A DNA stretch of 64,000 nt from Charina bottae (Eukaryota > Chordata > Lepidosauria > Squamata > Charinaidae): contig JALMGJ010000002.1 in NCBI GenBank assembly GCA_023362775.1, forward strand, positions 63,441,914-63,505,913. Reading direction: 5' to 3'. The translations under genes were made by a program, and so were the position numbers. A model generated the notes under the pieces. That model had not been told where the DNA came from, ran no database searches, and was given only the letters and a program-made list of their open reading frames with translations. Positions 1 to 10,299 of the stretch are shown here, piece after piece. Positions within the stretch are counted from its first letter, which is position 1, and each line of letters starts with the position of its first letter.

Positions 1-269
1 CTTACCAGCGCTGAGAGCATGAGCTGGTGTACTGGGGGCCCTGCCATTTACCCAGGAGAGATTGGGTTGAGAGGATGGATATATGGAGAAGGGGACCTTT
101 GCCAAAATCCAGGCTTTCCGGGGACTCAGGAGTGGAGGCGTCTGAGCCAGGAGACTCTGGGGGCTGCGGGGCGGGGAATTTGATCGAGGTGGTGATGGGT
201 AAGGGATGTTATGATGGGAGCTGGAGGGCAGGCCATCATTGAGGAAGGCGCCCCCGGTGTTTATTACCA

Positions 270-1037
270 GTGGCGCATTCCGGACCTCCAAGCTCATACC
301 CAGGCCCTGGTAAGCAGATCTTTGAGGGCCCCGATGTCCGGCTGCTGCTCCTTAATGCCAGGTCTGTGAATAATAAGGCTCCCCTCATCTGCGATCTACT
401 CGTGGAGGAGGGGGCAGACCTGGCATGTATAATAGAGACCTGGCTGGGCCCAGAAGGAGGGGTTGCCCTTTCAGAAATGTGTCCAGCCGGGCTTCGAGTG
501 TGGCATCAGCCGAGACAACGGGGCAGGGGAGGCGGGGTGGCAGTTGTCATCCGAGAGTCTCTTATGGCCTCCAGGGGTGCTGCTCCACAAGTGACAGGAT
601 GTGAGACCCTGTTTTTCAGGTTGGGTTCCCAAGCACAGTTGGGAGTGTTGCTACTGTACCAGCCTCCCTGCTGCGTAGCAACCTCTCTGCCCGAGCTGCT
701 CGAGGCCGTCTCTGGGTTGGCAGTGGAGTTCCCCAGACTCATGGTTTTGGGGGATTTCAATCTGCCATCCCTGGGATGGGCCTCGGAAGTGGCCCGGGAG
801 TTCATGACTACCATGGCAACCATGGGCCTGTCGCAGATTATTCGGGACCCGACTCGAGACAGTGGTCTCACGCTGGACTTGGTTTTCTTGTCAGAGCAGT
901 GGCAATGTGATCTGAGGGGAGAGTTACATCTGTCCCCATTGTCATGGTCAGACCACGCGCTGGTGACCTTGAGTCTGTCGTGTGCTGCCCCACTCTGCAG
1001 GGAGGCGGGACCTATTAGATTGGTCCACCCCCGGTGA
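270..1037 (+). CDS. L2-type endonuclease domain ORF (element fragment)
   Basis: A 255-codon open frame encodes the AP-endonuclease-like domain that nicks target DNA in target-primed reverse transcription. Visible landmarks in order are LLLLNARSVNNK near residue 25, the catalytic ETWLGP near residue 57, the GDFNLPS box near residue 162 and the SWSDHALVT box near residue 227. All four active-site landmarks are present, so the domain looks intact although the downstream RT is deleted. The frame stops at TGA (1036-1038 region) directly before the linker, which continues in another frame. The start methionine is only the first ATG of the frame and may not be the real start. Confidence 0.75.
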   Translation: MAHSGPPSSYPGPGKQIFEGPDVRLLLLNARSVNNKAPLICDLLVEEGADLACIIETWLGPEGGVALSEMCPAGLRVWHQPRQRGRGGGVAVVIRESLMASRGAAPQVTGCETLFFRLGSQAQLGVLLLYQPPCCVATSLPELLEAVSGLAVEFPRLMVLGDFNLPSLGWASEVAREFMTTMATMGLSQIIRDPTRDSGLTLDLVFLSEQWQCDLRGELHLSPLSWSDHALVTLSLSCAAPLCREAGPIRLVHPR

Positions 1038-1919
1038 CTTATGGACCCAATGAGGTTTCAGAGGGAGCTGGAGGTTATACCTGAAGATCTGCAACATGGT
1101 CCAGCGGAGGTCTTGGCCACAGCTTGGAATAAGGAGGCGGCCAAGGCCTTGGACAAGATTGCGCCTATGCGACCTCTCTTGCCTCATTTGACCCGTCACT
1201 CTCCGTGGTTCATGTAAGCGTTGAGGGTTTTGAAGAGGGTTAAGAGACGTCTGGAGCGCCGCTGGAGGAAGACGAAGACTGAATCTGACCGGACACAATC
1301 TAGAGCCGCTATTAGGGCCTACCTTGTGGTGGTAAGAGTGGCAAAACGTGAATATTTCTCCACTCTTATTGCGTTCGCAGAATGCCGCCTGACGGCCCTG
1401 TTTAAGATTACATGTGGTTGGGTCCAGGCGATGATTAATACATCTTTGGGGGAGGGGGTGGCACTACCCCATTCAGATTCAGTGCGAAACTTGGGGGTCC
1501 TCCTGAACTCACGACTCCTGCTCAAGGAGCAGGTGGCAGTCGTAGCCAGGAGGGCCTTTGCACAGCTTCGGGTGGTGCGCCAGTTGTGCCCCTTCCTGGA
1601 TCAGGAGGCCCTCTGAACAGTCACTCATGCCCTTGTCATCTCCCATATAGATTATTGCAACGCGCTCTACATGGGGCTAACCTTGAAGAGTATCCGGAAG
1701 CTTCAGCTGGTCCAGAATATGGCTGTGCGAGTAGTTCTGGGTGCTATGAGATCAGCACATGTAACACCGCTACTCCGTGAGCTGCATTGGGTACCAGTTT
1801 GCTTCCAGATTCAATTCAAGGTGTTGGTTATCACCTTTAAAGCCCTACATGGCATGGGACCAGGGTATCTGAGGGACCATCTTCTCCCGACCACATCTAC
1901 CCGCCCCACCCGATCATGA
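1038..1919 (+). pseudogene. L2 ORF2 remnant: linker and RT thumb/C-terminal part
   Basis: After the endonuclease, the linker (motif [11 protein letters not shown], then RRLERRWRKT) is readable in more than one frame with stops. The sequence then jumps to GWVQAMI and directly to the C-terminal RT segment (LGVLL, SHIDYCNALYMG, LQLVQN, LHWVPVCF, FKALHGMGPGYL). The region holding the catalytic aspartates is absent. Codons after about 1920 continue as the typical L2 3' coding tail with frame breaks. This is a dead derivative. Confidence 0.7.
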
Positions 1920-2290
1920 AGGGAGGGCATGCTTCGGATCCCTTCTTTAAAAGAATTCCATCTAGCAGGGTCCAGGAGGCGTGCCTTCTCTGCAATAGCA
2001 CCCGCCCTGTGGGATAACTTGCCCCCTGAGGTGAGACTGGCACCCTCGCTCCTGGCCTTTAGGAAGTCCTTGAAGACCTGGCTCTGCCACCATGCCTGGA
2101 GTGAAGGAATTGATAGTTCCTCCTGGGGTGGTTGGCTTAGTGGTTTCCCTCCTTTTAAGAACAGACCATCTTTTGGATTTTTATTTTTTATTTTTATAGT
2201 AGTTTTAAATGTATAGCTTTTATCTTTTATATTGTGGTTGTAAACCGCCCAGAGTCTACCACGGTGGAGATGGGCGGGGATAAATCCAAA

Positions 2291-2293
2291 CAA

Positions 2294-2356
<63 letters not shown>
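2291..2356 (+). repeat. (AAAT)n microsatellite tail of LINE copy A
   Basis: About sixteen AAAT units follow the L2 3' hairpin. Tails of this kind end almost every L2-clade copy in the window, so the array is the replicated 3' terminus of the LINE and not an independent microsatellite. Confidence 0.9.
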
Positions 2357-2357
<1 letters not shown>

Positions 2358-3407
2358 ATAGGTAGAGTTTGAAAAAGATATAAAATTCGTGGCAAAATGT
2401 TCTAACAATGATAATTGTAGTTTTTTCCATTGATCCAAGTCTTTTTTAATATCTATCCAGAGTGGAATATAATTATTCTTAAACAACTTAACATTTTTAG
2501 ATGTCAAATATACTCCCAAATATTTTACTTTTTCTTCCATTGAATATCCCGTTATTTCTTTCAATTTCTCTTGTTGATGGTGATCCATATTTTTAGTCAA
2601 GACTTTAGTTTTCTGTAGATTCACTTTAAACCCTGCTAACGACCCAAAGTCTTTTAATTTCTGTATCAATAGTTCAATTCCATCTACTGGATTCTCCAAA
2701 GTAATGACTAAGTCATCAGCAAAGGCTCTTATTTTATAAACATCTTTTTTAACTCTAATACCATGAATATCATCATCTTGTCTAATGTCTCTAAGTAACA
2801 CCTCTAATACCAATATAAACAAAAGTGGAGATAATGGACAACCTTGTCTTGTACCTTTTTGAATTTCACATGGTTTACTAAATTCTCCGTTAACAAGTAT
2901 TTTTGCAAATTGGGGAGTATATATTGATTTAATCCACGTAATAAAATTTCCTCCAAAATTCATATTTTCCAATACTTTAAACATAAATGGCCAGTTTAAA
3001 TTGTCAAAAGCTTTCTCAGCATCTATAAATATCAAATATAATATAAATATAAATATCAAAGCCGCTTGTTTTTCATAATGTTGTTCCAAGTATTCCAATA
3101 CATCTAATATATTTTGGACATTGTCTCGAATTTGTCTCTTAGGTAAAAATCCAGCTTGATCTTGATGAATAAAGTTCTTAAGAATATTTTTCATTCTTTC
3201 TGCCAATATGGTTGTAAATATCTTATAATCATTATTCAATAAAGTTATTGGTCTATAATTCTTAGTTAGGGTCAAATCTTGTTCTTTAGGGATCAATGTT
3301 ATACAGTATGCACTTCTTTCCAAGTCTCTGGCATGGTTCCTGTTTCCAAAATAGAATTCATAGTCTTCTGCAAAGGTAAACATAATTCATCCTCAAAGCA
3401 TTTGTAA
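2357..3407 (-). pseudogene. ORF2: L1 ORF2 reverse transcriptase domain (C-terminus missing)
   Basis: The frame (open from 3383) reads the L1-type RT: YRPITLLNNDYKIF, the QAGFLPKRQIRDN segment, a DAEKAFDNLNW box, the TRQGCPLSPLLF box and the active-site IRAFADDLVIT. The palm motifs are all present. A short AT-rich repeat near 3030-3060 adds extra hydrophobic residues just before FIDAEKAF, an insertion I do not expect in the family. The frame runs into the L2 tail at 2356 and the thumb and C-terminal part are lost from this window. Confidence 0.8.
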
Positions 3408-3412
3408 TAAGC

Positions 3413-4252
3413 TGTCCTGTTCCAACTGAACACAGAGACTTGAAATGCTTAACAGTCTTTATTGAGTGACAGGCTTCAAGCTAATCCTCTTCGGTTATGG
3501 GGCACAATACTGTATTGCTTCAACCTGATGGTTTTTTGATCTGGGAACAATACAACAGAATAGGAACAAGGCAAGGCAACACAACAAGACAATCAGTTCT
3601 ATCAAGAATAATTACCAGACCGGTTCTGGAGATTAACTAGCAAGTCAACTTACACAACTACGGATCTACTAGGTGGTAACTGCTTCAAGAATTAATTTAG
3701 TTAATACACAGTTTAACAGGAACAAAACAGGCTGTTATGGTTTTTGTCAAAGGCAGGCAAAGCTGGGTTAGGAGGAAGGTGGAAAGGCTGGTGTTTACAA
3801 GCTGGCTGGATTTAATAGGAAGGAATGGGAAGGGTTAATTAACTGGGTTGTTCTGCAAACAGGTAGTTGGGAGCTTGCTAGAAGATCCTCTGCTGTCAGA
3901 CTTTCAGTAGTTGAGATCTGAGGCAATTTAGGGTCAGATTATTTCAGCCAGCAAAAGTATGCTGTTTGACAGGTGATAATCGGTCTTTTGTCCTTATCAG
4001 CAGGAGGCTTGGAATTCTGGAAGGCAACAGCAGCAGCAAGGAGACAGCCAGAGACGAAGCCAGCCCAGAGACGAAGCCAGCCAGAAACAAAGACAGCCAG
4101 AGAGGAAGACAGCTCAGAGACCAGATCCGTCAACAGAGACAGGCACGGAGGAAAGCCACGGTTTTGACACTGAAAAGGCAAGGAAAGCAACTGCAGGAAA
4201 TCACCTCAGAACTGTGACGGAAGACAGCTCTTTTGACCAGTCCTTCCTAACA
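3413..4252 (-). mobile_element. Solo LTR related to Gypsy-A
   Basis: The segment starts TGTCCTGTTCC and ends CCTTCCTAACA on the plus strand, the same termini as the Gypsy-A LTRs. It is bounded by perfect 5-bp duplications TAAGC at 3408-3412 and 4253-4257. It is about 840 bp against about 1172 bp for the full LTR. The missing part lies near the right end, between the GACGGAAGACAGCTC region and the terminal TTTTGACCAGTCC, and would have held the TATA box and predicted transcription start. It is more diverged than the two Gypsy-A LTRs are from each other, so it is an older insertion that lost its body by LTR-LTR recombination. Confidence 0.88.
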
Positions 4253-4257
4253 TAAGC

Positions 4258-4789
4258 TGCTGAGAGGCCATCCGGTCCAGGTGCTTTTCCACTACTAATT
4301 TTCTTAAAGGCCTTTACCATTTCCTCTATTGTTATCGGGTTGTTTAATATTAGTCTTTGTTGATCATTAAGAACAGTTAGCTTTTGTTTACTCAGATATT
4401 CATCAATATCAGCTAGGTTGACATCTTGTTTTTATATAATTTTGAGTAATAGTTGTGAAAGGCTTCCTGTAGATCTATATTATTCACCAAAACTTTCCCT
4501 TCATGTTGTATATTAACAATTAAATTCTTTTGTCTTTGTTTCCTCAATTTATAGGCTAACCATCTACCTGGTTTATTTGCATGTTCAAAGTATTTTTGTT
4601 TTGTAAATTTCATTTGAGTTTCTGTTTCTTGTGTCAATATCATTGATATCTGTTTTTGTAAAAATTTAATTTGAGTAAGCAAGGTATCATCCATTGGCTT
4701 ATCTCTTAAGCATAACTCTTTGCTTTTAATTTCATCTAAAATCAATTTAATTCTCTCTTGCTTCTTTCTCCTCATTTGAGCATTGTATT
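4258..4789 (-). pseudogene. ORF2: L1 ORF2 linker between endonuclease and RT
   Basis: A 129-codon frame (4413-4802) reads a basic, coiled region typical of L1 ORF2 between endonuclease and RT: RRKKQERIKLILDEI, then FTKQKYFEHANKPGRWLAY and ending EAFHNYYSKLYK. It is the piece between the solo LTR and Gypsy-A and continues on both sides of them. The last residues of the open frame at 4790-4802 come from the Gypsy LTR. Confidence 0.75.
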
Positions 4790-5962
4790 TGTCCTGTTCC
4801 AACTTAATACAGAGACTTGAATTGCTTAACAGTTTTATTAAGTACTATCAGATCAATTGGGTGGCAGGCTCCAAGATAATCTTCGTCTGTTATAGGGCAC
4901 AGTACTGTATTCTACTTCAATCTGATGGGTTTTGGGATCTGGAAACAATACAACAGGACAGGAACAAGGCAAGACAACACAAGCAAGACAATCAGTACAA
5001 TCAAGAATAAATACCAGACTGGTTCTGGAGATTAACTAGCAAGACAACTTACACAACTACTGATCAACTAGGTGGTAATTGCATCAAGAATTAATTTAGG
5101 CAATGTACAGTTTAACAAGGACAAAACAGACAGTTATGGTTTTTTGTCAAAGGTAGGCAAGGCTGGATTAGGAGGAAGGTGGAAAGGACTGGGTATTTTA
5201 AAAGGCTGTCTGGGTTTTAATAGGAAGGAATGGGAAGGGTTAATTAACTGGGTTGTTCTGAAGACAGGTAGTTGGGAGCTTGATAGAAAATCCTCTGCTG
5301 TAACAGACTTTCCAATAGTTGAGGTCTGAGGCAATTTAGGGTCAGAGTAATTCAGCCCAGCAACAGTATGCTGTTTGACAGGTGATAAGCGGTCTTTGTT
5401 TCTAACAGCAGGAGGCTTGAAATAGCAGGAAGGCACTGGCACGGCAGCAGCAGCAGCAAAGGAAGACAGCCCAGAGACAGATCCGTCAGCGGAGACAGGC
5501 ACGGAGGGAAGCCACGGCTTTGACGCTGAGGCAGCAAGGGAAGCAACTGAAGAACGAGTCTCCTCAGAAACTGCGACGGAAGACAGCTCCGAAAGGTAAG
5601 GAGAACTGGTTGATCGGTGGATCCGAGGGCTGGAGTTAGTCTGAGGATGGGGAGGGCTAGAGAGATCGTTTAAGCAGGGCTTCTGTGGTGTGAGCAGCTG
5701 TGGAAGAAGTCTGGAGCTGAAGGTATGTGGTACTCCTGAAGAACGGTTGTCCCTGACAACCCGTTCTTCGTTGTTTCCTCCTTTTATACTTTGTATCTCG
5801 CGCCGTTCGAATGCAGCAGCCAACAGGCGTGCTGCGTTCTTGGCACTTTTTTTTGAAATTGAGTTCAACTCTGCTGCAACGTTTTTATCATTGCAATGGA
5901 GTTTTACCTTTTACCTTTTCCTGTTGCCAGACTTGGCCCCTTTTGACCAGTCCTTCCTAACA
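4790..5962 (-). repeat. Gypsy-A 3' LTR
   Basis: Terminal repeat of Gypsy-A, 1173 bp, beginning TGTCCTGTTCC and ending CCTTCCTAACA on the plus strand. It is nearly identical to 10300-11471. It adjoins the polypurine tract on its right side. The pol frame runs past the tract into this LTR before stopping at 5904. Confidence 0.92.
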
Positions 5963-7094
5963 TTATCCCCCCCCCCGCAGGACCCCCGTCCCTCCAGCAT
6001 TGTGGCCTAGGCTTTGTCGGGTAACGTTGATGGAAATCTCGAAGCTTTGCAGGGGCATGAACATGGGAAGCATTTTCCCAAGAGTTTTCTTGTGGTCCAT
6101 AACCTTTCCAAGATATCAGATATTGGAGTCGTCCATGGCGAACCCGTGAATCTAGGATGCATGCAACCTCGTATTCTGCTTCACCCTGAACCAGGACTGG
6201 AGGTGATGGTGGTTTGATAGTTCGCAATGGGCTAGGTGGACCAGCTGGAATCAGTAAGGATCTATGAAATACAGGGAGAATTTTCATGTGTGACGGGATG
6301 GTAAGACGGAAGGCCACCGGATTGATATTGGTTTCGATAGGAAAAGGCCCCACAAATCTGTGATCTAATTTCTTTGAAGGGCGAGAAGATATAAGGTGCT
6401 TAGTGGAAAGCCACACTAAATCTCCCACTGAGAGTGGAGGCCCAGCACATCGATGACGATCAGCAAATCTTTTATAGTCCTGCTTAGCCGTTTTTAGATG
6501 GTTCTGGAGTGCCTTATGTGTGGCCTGTAGGTCTTGTAAAAATTGATTCGCTGCAGGAACCGCTGTGTCAGGAGAGTCCATAGGGAATGAGTGGGGATGA
6601 AACCCATAATTAGCCAAGAATGGTGACATTTTTGTTGTAGTATGTTTTGAGTTGTTATACGAATATTCTGCTAAAGATAATAACTCGACCCAATTATCTT
6701 GTAAGTGATTAACGTAACAGCGCAGGTATTGTTCTAAGATGGAATTTACTCGTTCTGTCTCCCCATCAGATTGTGGGTGATGGGACGATGATAATTGTCT
6801 GTGTATTTGTAAGCCGGTAAGTAAAGCCTTCCAGAATTTTGCCGTAAACTGTGGTCCCCGATCTGAAACCACCCCTTTTGCTAACCCATGCAATCGGAAG
6901 ATATGCTTTATGTACAGTTGTGCTGTGTCTTTTGCTGTGGGAAGTCCTTTACATGCGATAAAACGTGCCATCTTGGTCAGGGTATCTACAACTACTAAGA
7001 TGGTTGTGGCCCCATTAGATTTTGGAAGATCCGTGATAAAATCCATTGATATGGTCTCCCAAGGTTGTTCCGGTGTGGGTAGGGGAAGTAACAA
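5904..7094 (-). CDS. pol: Gypsy-A integrase core and chromodomain (open segment of pol)
   Basis: A 396-codon open frame forms the C-terminal part of Pol. The integrase core begins with SMDFITDLP (first catalytic Asp), continues with KGVVSDRGPQFTAKFW (second Asp) and the SDGETERVN segment (Glu), giving a complete DDE triad. It is followed by a GPF-like region (FVGPFPIETNINPVAF) and a chromodomain (EYEVACILDSR, LQYLISWKGYG, ENSWENA). Chromodomains in this family steer integration toward particular chromatin. The zinc-binding N-terminus of integrase lies upstream at about 7095-7290 beyond a stop. The frame is the longest intact piece of the element. Confidence 0.85.
   Translation of the reverse strand: MLLPLPTPEQPWETISMDFITDLPKSNGATTILVVVDTLTKMARFIACKGLPTAKDTAQLYIKHIFRLHGLAKGVVSDRGPQFTAKFWKALLTGLQIHRQLSSSHHPQSDGETERVNSILEQYLRCYVNHLQDNWVELLSLAEYSYNNSKHTTTKMSPFLANYGFHPHSFPMDSPDTAVPAANQFLQDLQATHKALQNHLKTAKQDYKRFADRHRCAGPPLSVGDLVWLSTKHLISSRPSKKLDHRFVGPFPIETNINPVAFRLTIPSHMKILPVFHRSLLIPAGPPSPLRTIKPPSPPVLVQGEAEYEVACILDSRVRHGRLQYLISWKGYGPQENSWENASHVHAPAKLRDFHQRYPTKPRPQCWRDGGPAGGGIMLGRTGQKGPSLATGKGKR
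5963..5979 (-). promoter_or_regulatory. Gypsy-A polypurine tract
   Basis: On the sense strand a run of ten G followed by ATAA lies directly against the first base of the 3' LTR. This is the expected position and composition of the primer for plus-strand DNA synthesis. Confidence 0.75.
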
Positions 7095-8598
7095 TCCTGT
7101 CGGTTTGCCCGGCTGATGTTTTGCTCTACGGCAGGTAGGGCAGGATGATATATAGGTTTTTACATCATGGTGGAGTGGTGGCCACCAAAAGTTCCTTGAT
7201 ATCAGATTGAGGGTTTTGTAAAACCCGAAGTGACCTGCGGCAGGTTTATCATGAGATAGCTGCAGTACTTCTCCTCATAGATTTCCAGCAGGTACATAAT
7301 AACAACCCCTGAAACGTAGTAGATTATCGCTCCAGGACCATTGTCCTGATTGGTTGTTCGGTAGTTGGGATATTTCGCGTATCTTTTTCTTAACCAATGG
7401 ATCCTGTTGCTGCTGCTCTCGAATGTCTTGTTATAGATTGCTGGAGGTTTGTAGTAAAGCGATTCGTTCTACAGGAATGACCGTTTGTCTTATCAATTCT
7501 TTCTTGGTTTGATCATATTCTGGCTTGCGTGAAAGTGCATCTGCTCGTTGATTCTTCCCTCTCGGAATGTAGGTGACTTTGAAATCAAAGCGGGAAAAGA
7601 ACAAAGACCAACAGATCTGACGCTGATTGAGGTTGCGTGCTGTTTTAAGATGCTCTAAGTTCCAATGGTCCGTTCTTACCTCAACAACATGTCTAGCCTC
7701 TTCCAGGTGGTGTCTCCAAACTTCAAAAGCCACTTTGATGGCCAAGAGCTCTTTGTCCCATATAGTATATGCTTGTTCGGGTGCTGTTAGTTTTCTCGAG
7801 TAGTAGGCACAAGGTAAAAGTAACCCATCCTCTGAATTTGCCTGAAGTAGCACCACCCCGATGGCAATATCTGAGGCATCAGTCTCTACTACAAATGGTA
7901 ATGCTGGATTGGGGTGTTTCAAAATGGGGTCAGTCATAAAGAGAGTCTTTAACTTGTTGAAAGCTTGGATCTCCATTTTTCCCCATTGGAAAGTAGATCG
8001 TTTACGCAATAAGTTGGACAGCGGAGCTGTGATTTCTGCAAATCGCGGTATGAAATTTCTGTAATAGCGAATCCTAGAAGTCGCTGTACATCCTTGGCCC
8101 ATTTAGGTGTTTGCCATGACTGTAACGCCTCTATCTTGCCTGGTTCCATCTCGATTCCAGCGGCAGAGATCCGATGTCCCAAAAATTCTATCGTCTCCTG
8201 AGCAAACTGGCATTTTTCCAGTTTGGCATAGAGTTGGTTTTCACGTAGGCATTGTAACACTACTCGAACATGCTGGACATGCATGTCATGGGATGAGGAG
8301 TAAATCAGGAGATCATCTAAGTAGATTATTAAAAACTGGTCTAAAAGGTCTTTAAAAATGTCATGCATGAAATACATGAAGACTGCAGGAGCATTAGACA
8401 ACCCAAACGGCATGACTGTGAATTCAAAATGGCCGTAACACGTACGGAACACCATTTTCCATTCGTCTCCTGCTCTAATTCATACTAGGTTATAAGCTCC
8501 TCTTAGATCCAATTTAGTAAAGACCTTGGCCCCTTGGACCCGTTCCAGCAGTTCCGAAATCAAAGGTAACGGATATCTGTTCTTGATGGTAATGTCAT
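7095..8598 (-). pseudogene. pol: Gypsy-A RT palm, RNase H and integrase zinc region (broken)
   Basis: Two overlapping frames (7949-8455 and 7431-8102) carry the RT palm (FEFTVMPFGLSNAP and the catalytic IIYLDDLLIYS at about 8312-8323), the RT connection (LGHRISAAGI) and RNase H ([39 protein letters not shown]). A frameshift near 8030-8100 separates them. TGA stops lie at 7275-7277 and 8480-8482. Both occupy positions where Gypsy-B has a conserved arginine codon (in LREEVLQL and NLIRI), which fits CGA to TGA decay. The integrase HHCC region follows 7290 and is weakly readable. Confidence 0.75.
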
Positions 8599-9396
8599 TT
8601 AATTTGTGATAGTCACAACAGAGCCGTAACTCTCCTGATTTTTTTTAACAAAAAGCACTGGTGCAGCTAATGGTGAAGTAGATGGTCGAAAAAATTTCTT
8701 CTTCAGATTGGAGTCTACAAACTCTCGGAGAGCTATTCGTTCGGGTTCTGATAAAGAATAAATTTGTCCCACTGGAAGTTTGGCACCGGGAATTAACTCG
8801 ATGGGACAGTCGTAAGTTCTATGGGGAGGAAGCTGTTCTGCTTCTTTTTCATTGAAGACATCCAGGTATTCATGGAATGGTTCAGGAATCTGTTTTTCAA
8901 TTTTGGTCATATAAGTACCGGTGACTGTAACTGTCTGATGTTGACCACATTTTGGACTAAAAAATTCCACTTCCCCGCTCGACCAGACAATCCTTGGTTC
9001 ATGGATTCTTAACCAGTCCAAACCTAAGACTATGGGAAACTTTGGCGTGACCACCAAGTAAAAGTTAATCTCTTCTAGATGAGTTCCAATCCTCATGCTC
9101 AAGCATTGAGTGATAGCTGTCACTGGTCCAGACCTCAAGGGTCATCCATCAATGGTTTCCACCATCATAGGAGGTTGGACCTTGGTCTGAGGAATTCCCC
9201 ATTGTCTCGCGAATTCCATATCCATACAGCTAATAGTGGCCCCTGAGTCCACCATAGCTTGAACTGTAACTATCAGTGCCTGATCCAATTGTATAGTCAC
9301 AGTTAATGCCAAATGTCCTGGAGGAAAGAAACTTTGCAGTGATCCTTGGCCTTCAGTACTCCCCACCCAACCTAATTGCCACCTTAGGTTGGGCAT
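8599..9396 (-). pseudogene. pol: Gypsy-A protease and N-terminal RT (broken)
   Basis: Frames 9142-9396 and 8599-9138 encode the aspartic protease with the catalytic MVDSGATISCMD, the flap-like MVETIDG, then VLGLDWLRIHEP, followed by the RT entry region ([31 protein letters not shown]). A TGA at 9142-9144 interrupts the two. A deletion or shift near 8640 disrupts the KK box of RT. Protease releases Gag and Pol products inside the particle; here the chain is dead. Confidence 0.75.
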
Positions 9397-9441
9397 CGTC
9401 CGTTTCCTGCCTGAAAGACAGCCTTGGTTTTGACTGGGCAG

Positions 9442-10276
9442 CTAGCCGCAATATGTCCAATACCTGCACAATATAAGCATAAGCCTTCTCGCCGGCATCA
9501 TTCTTTTTTGGTTTAGTAAGGCATGGTTGAGCCCCCTCTTAAGGTGGTATAACCTGTGGAGTTTCCTCCACCGGTCTCCAATTGTGGTAAGCTGGACTAA
9601 TTCCTGAATAGAAAGGGCATCTCTCCTGGCGTTGCTGCAATCTCCCATCAATCTAAAGGCAGAGGTGGGTTAATTCCTTCAGGGTAGAGGGACATTGGAT
9701 ACGGGAGAGTTCATCCAATATTTCTGCTGATAAACCTTCTTGAAATTGATCTACCAATGCCTCTTCTCCCCAGTGTAAATTTTGAGCGATAGCCCAGAAG
9801 GTACTAATGTAATCTGCTACAGGTAAACGGCCTTGCCTCAATCTGCGTAATCTGCGACTAGCTGTTTGGACCTTTACCGGGTCCTCGTACATGTCCTTTA
9901 ATTGTTGAATGAATTCCTCAAAATCATCTAATATGGGGCTTTGTTGAATGATGAGAGGCGAGGCCCACTGGGCGGCAATTCAAGTCAGGAGGTTAATAAT
10001 AAATCCTACCTTGTGCCTGTCAGTAGGAAAATCCTCCTCACGTAAACTTATGCACAGCTGGCACTGGGCCAAAAAGGCCGGGAATTGGCTTAGGTTGCCA
10101 TCAAATTTTTCCGGTGTAGCCACAGGGCATTTTGGGCGTGTTGGTGCTGCGTTTGCCGGTTGTGCAAGAAGTTGTGAGAGCTGGGCACTTAAGGTGGCAA
10201 CCTGTTGCCGGAGTTGTTCTGACTCAGATGATATGGTTTCCTTGGCTACAAGCTTTCTGGCCTTGCTTTTCCTCAT
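9442..10276 (-). pseudogene. gag: Gypsy-A gag (broken)
   Basis: The likely start is the ATG at 10274-10276, ten bases past the self-priming site: MRKSKARKLVAKE. The capsid-like part reads PEKFDGNLSQFPAFLAQC, then DPVKVQTASRRLRRLRQG and DYISTFWAIAQNLHWGEEALVDQF, matching Sushi-type Gag. Stops and shifts occur near 9900-9980 and at 9653. A zinc knuckle region should lie near 9440-9520 but is not cleanly readable. Gag would form the particle that packages the RNA. Confidence 0.7.
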
Positions 10277-10286
10277 CAGAACGGTG

Positions 10287-10297
10287 GTCAGGGACAA
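10287..10297 (-). promoter_or_regulatory. Gypsy-A self-primer binding site
   Basis: The plus-strand 11-mer GTCAGGGACAA lies two bases inside the 5' LTR boundary (10300). It is the exact reverse complement of TTGTCCCTGAC at 11256-11266 within the same LTR. The position equals that of a primer binding site, but it lacks the TGG start that pairs with tRNA CCA. Tf1/Sushi elements prime with the 5' end of their own RNA over 11 nt, and this site matches that arrangement. Confidence 0.75.
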
Positions 10298-10299
10298 TC

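Larger units (their letters stand above)
1..2290 (+). mobile_element. L2-clade LINE copy A, internally deleted
   Basis: This is a non-LTR retrotransposon on the plus strand. It has a GC-rich 5' region, an apurinic-type endonuclease ORF (270-1037), a linker, then the C-terminal part of ORF2 and a 3' end with the conserved hairpin CCGCCC...GGGCGG (2245-2277). Compared with the copy at 26560-30216, two internal segments are missing: the stretch between the linker and the motif GWVQAMI, and then nearly the whole RT palm, so no YADD box remains. The second junction lies in GAGGGGGTG, which flanks the missing part in the other copy. The element probably inserted into the L1 at 2357 onward, so the rest of that L1 should lie left of the window. 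It cannot move itself. Confidence 0.85.

Noticed and set aside
2291..2356. CRISPR-like or satellite array
   Set aside because: It is an (AAAT)n tail of a LINE with no spacers.
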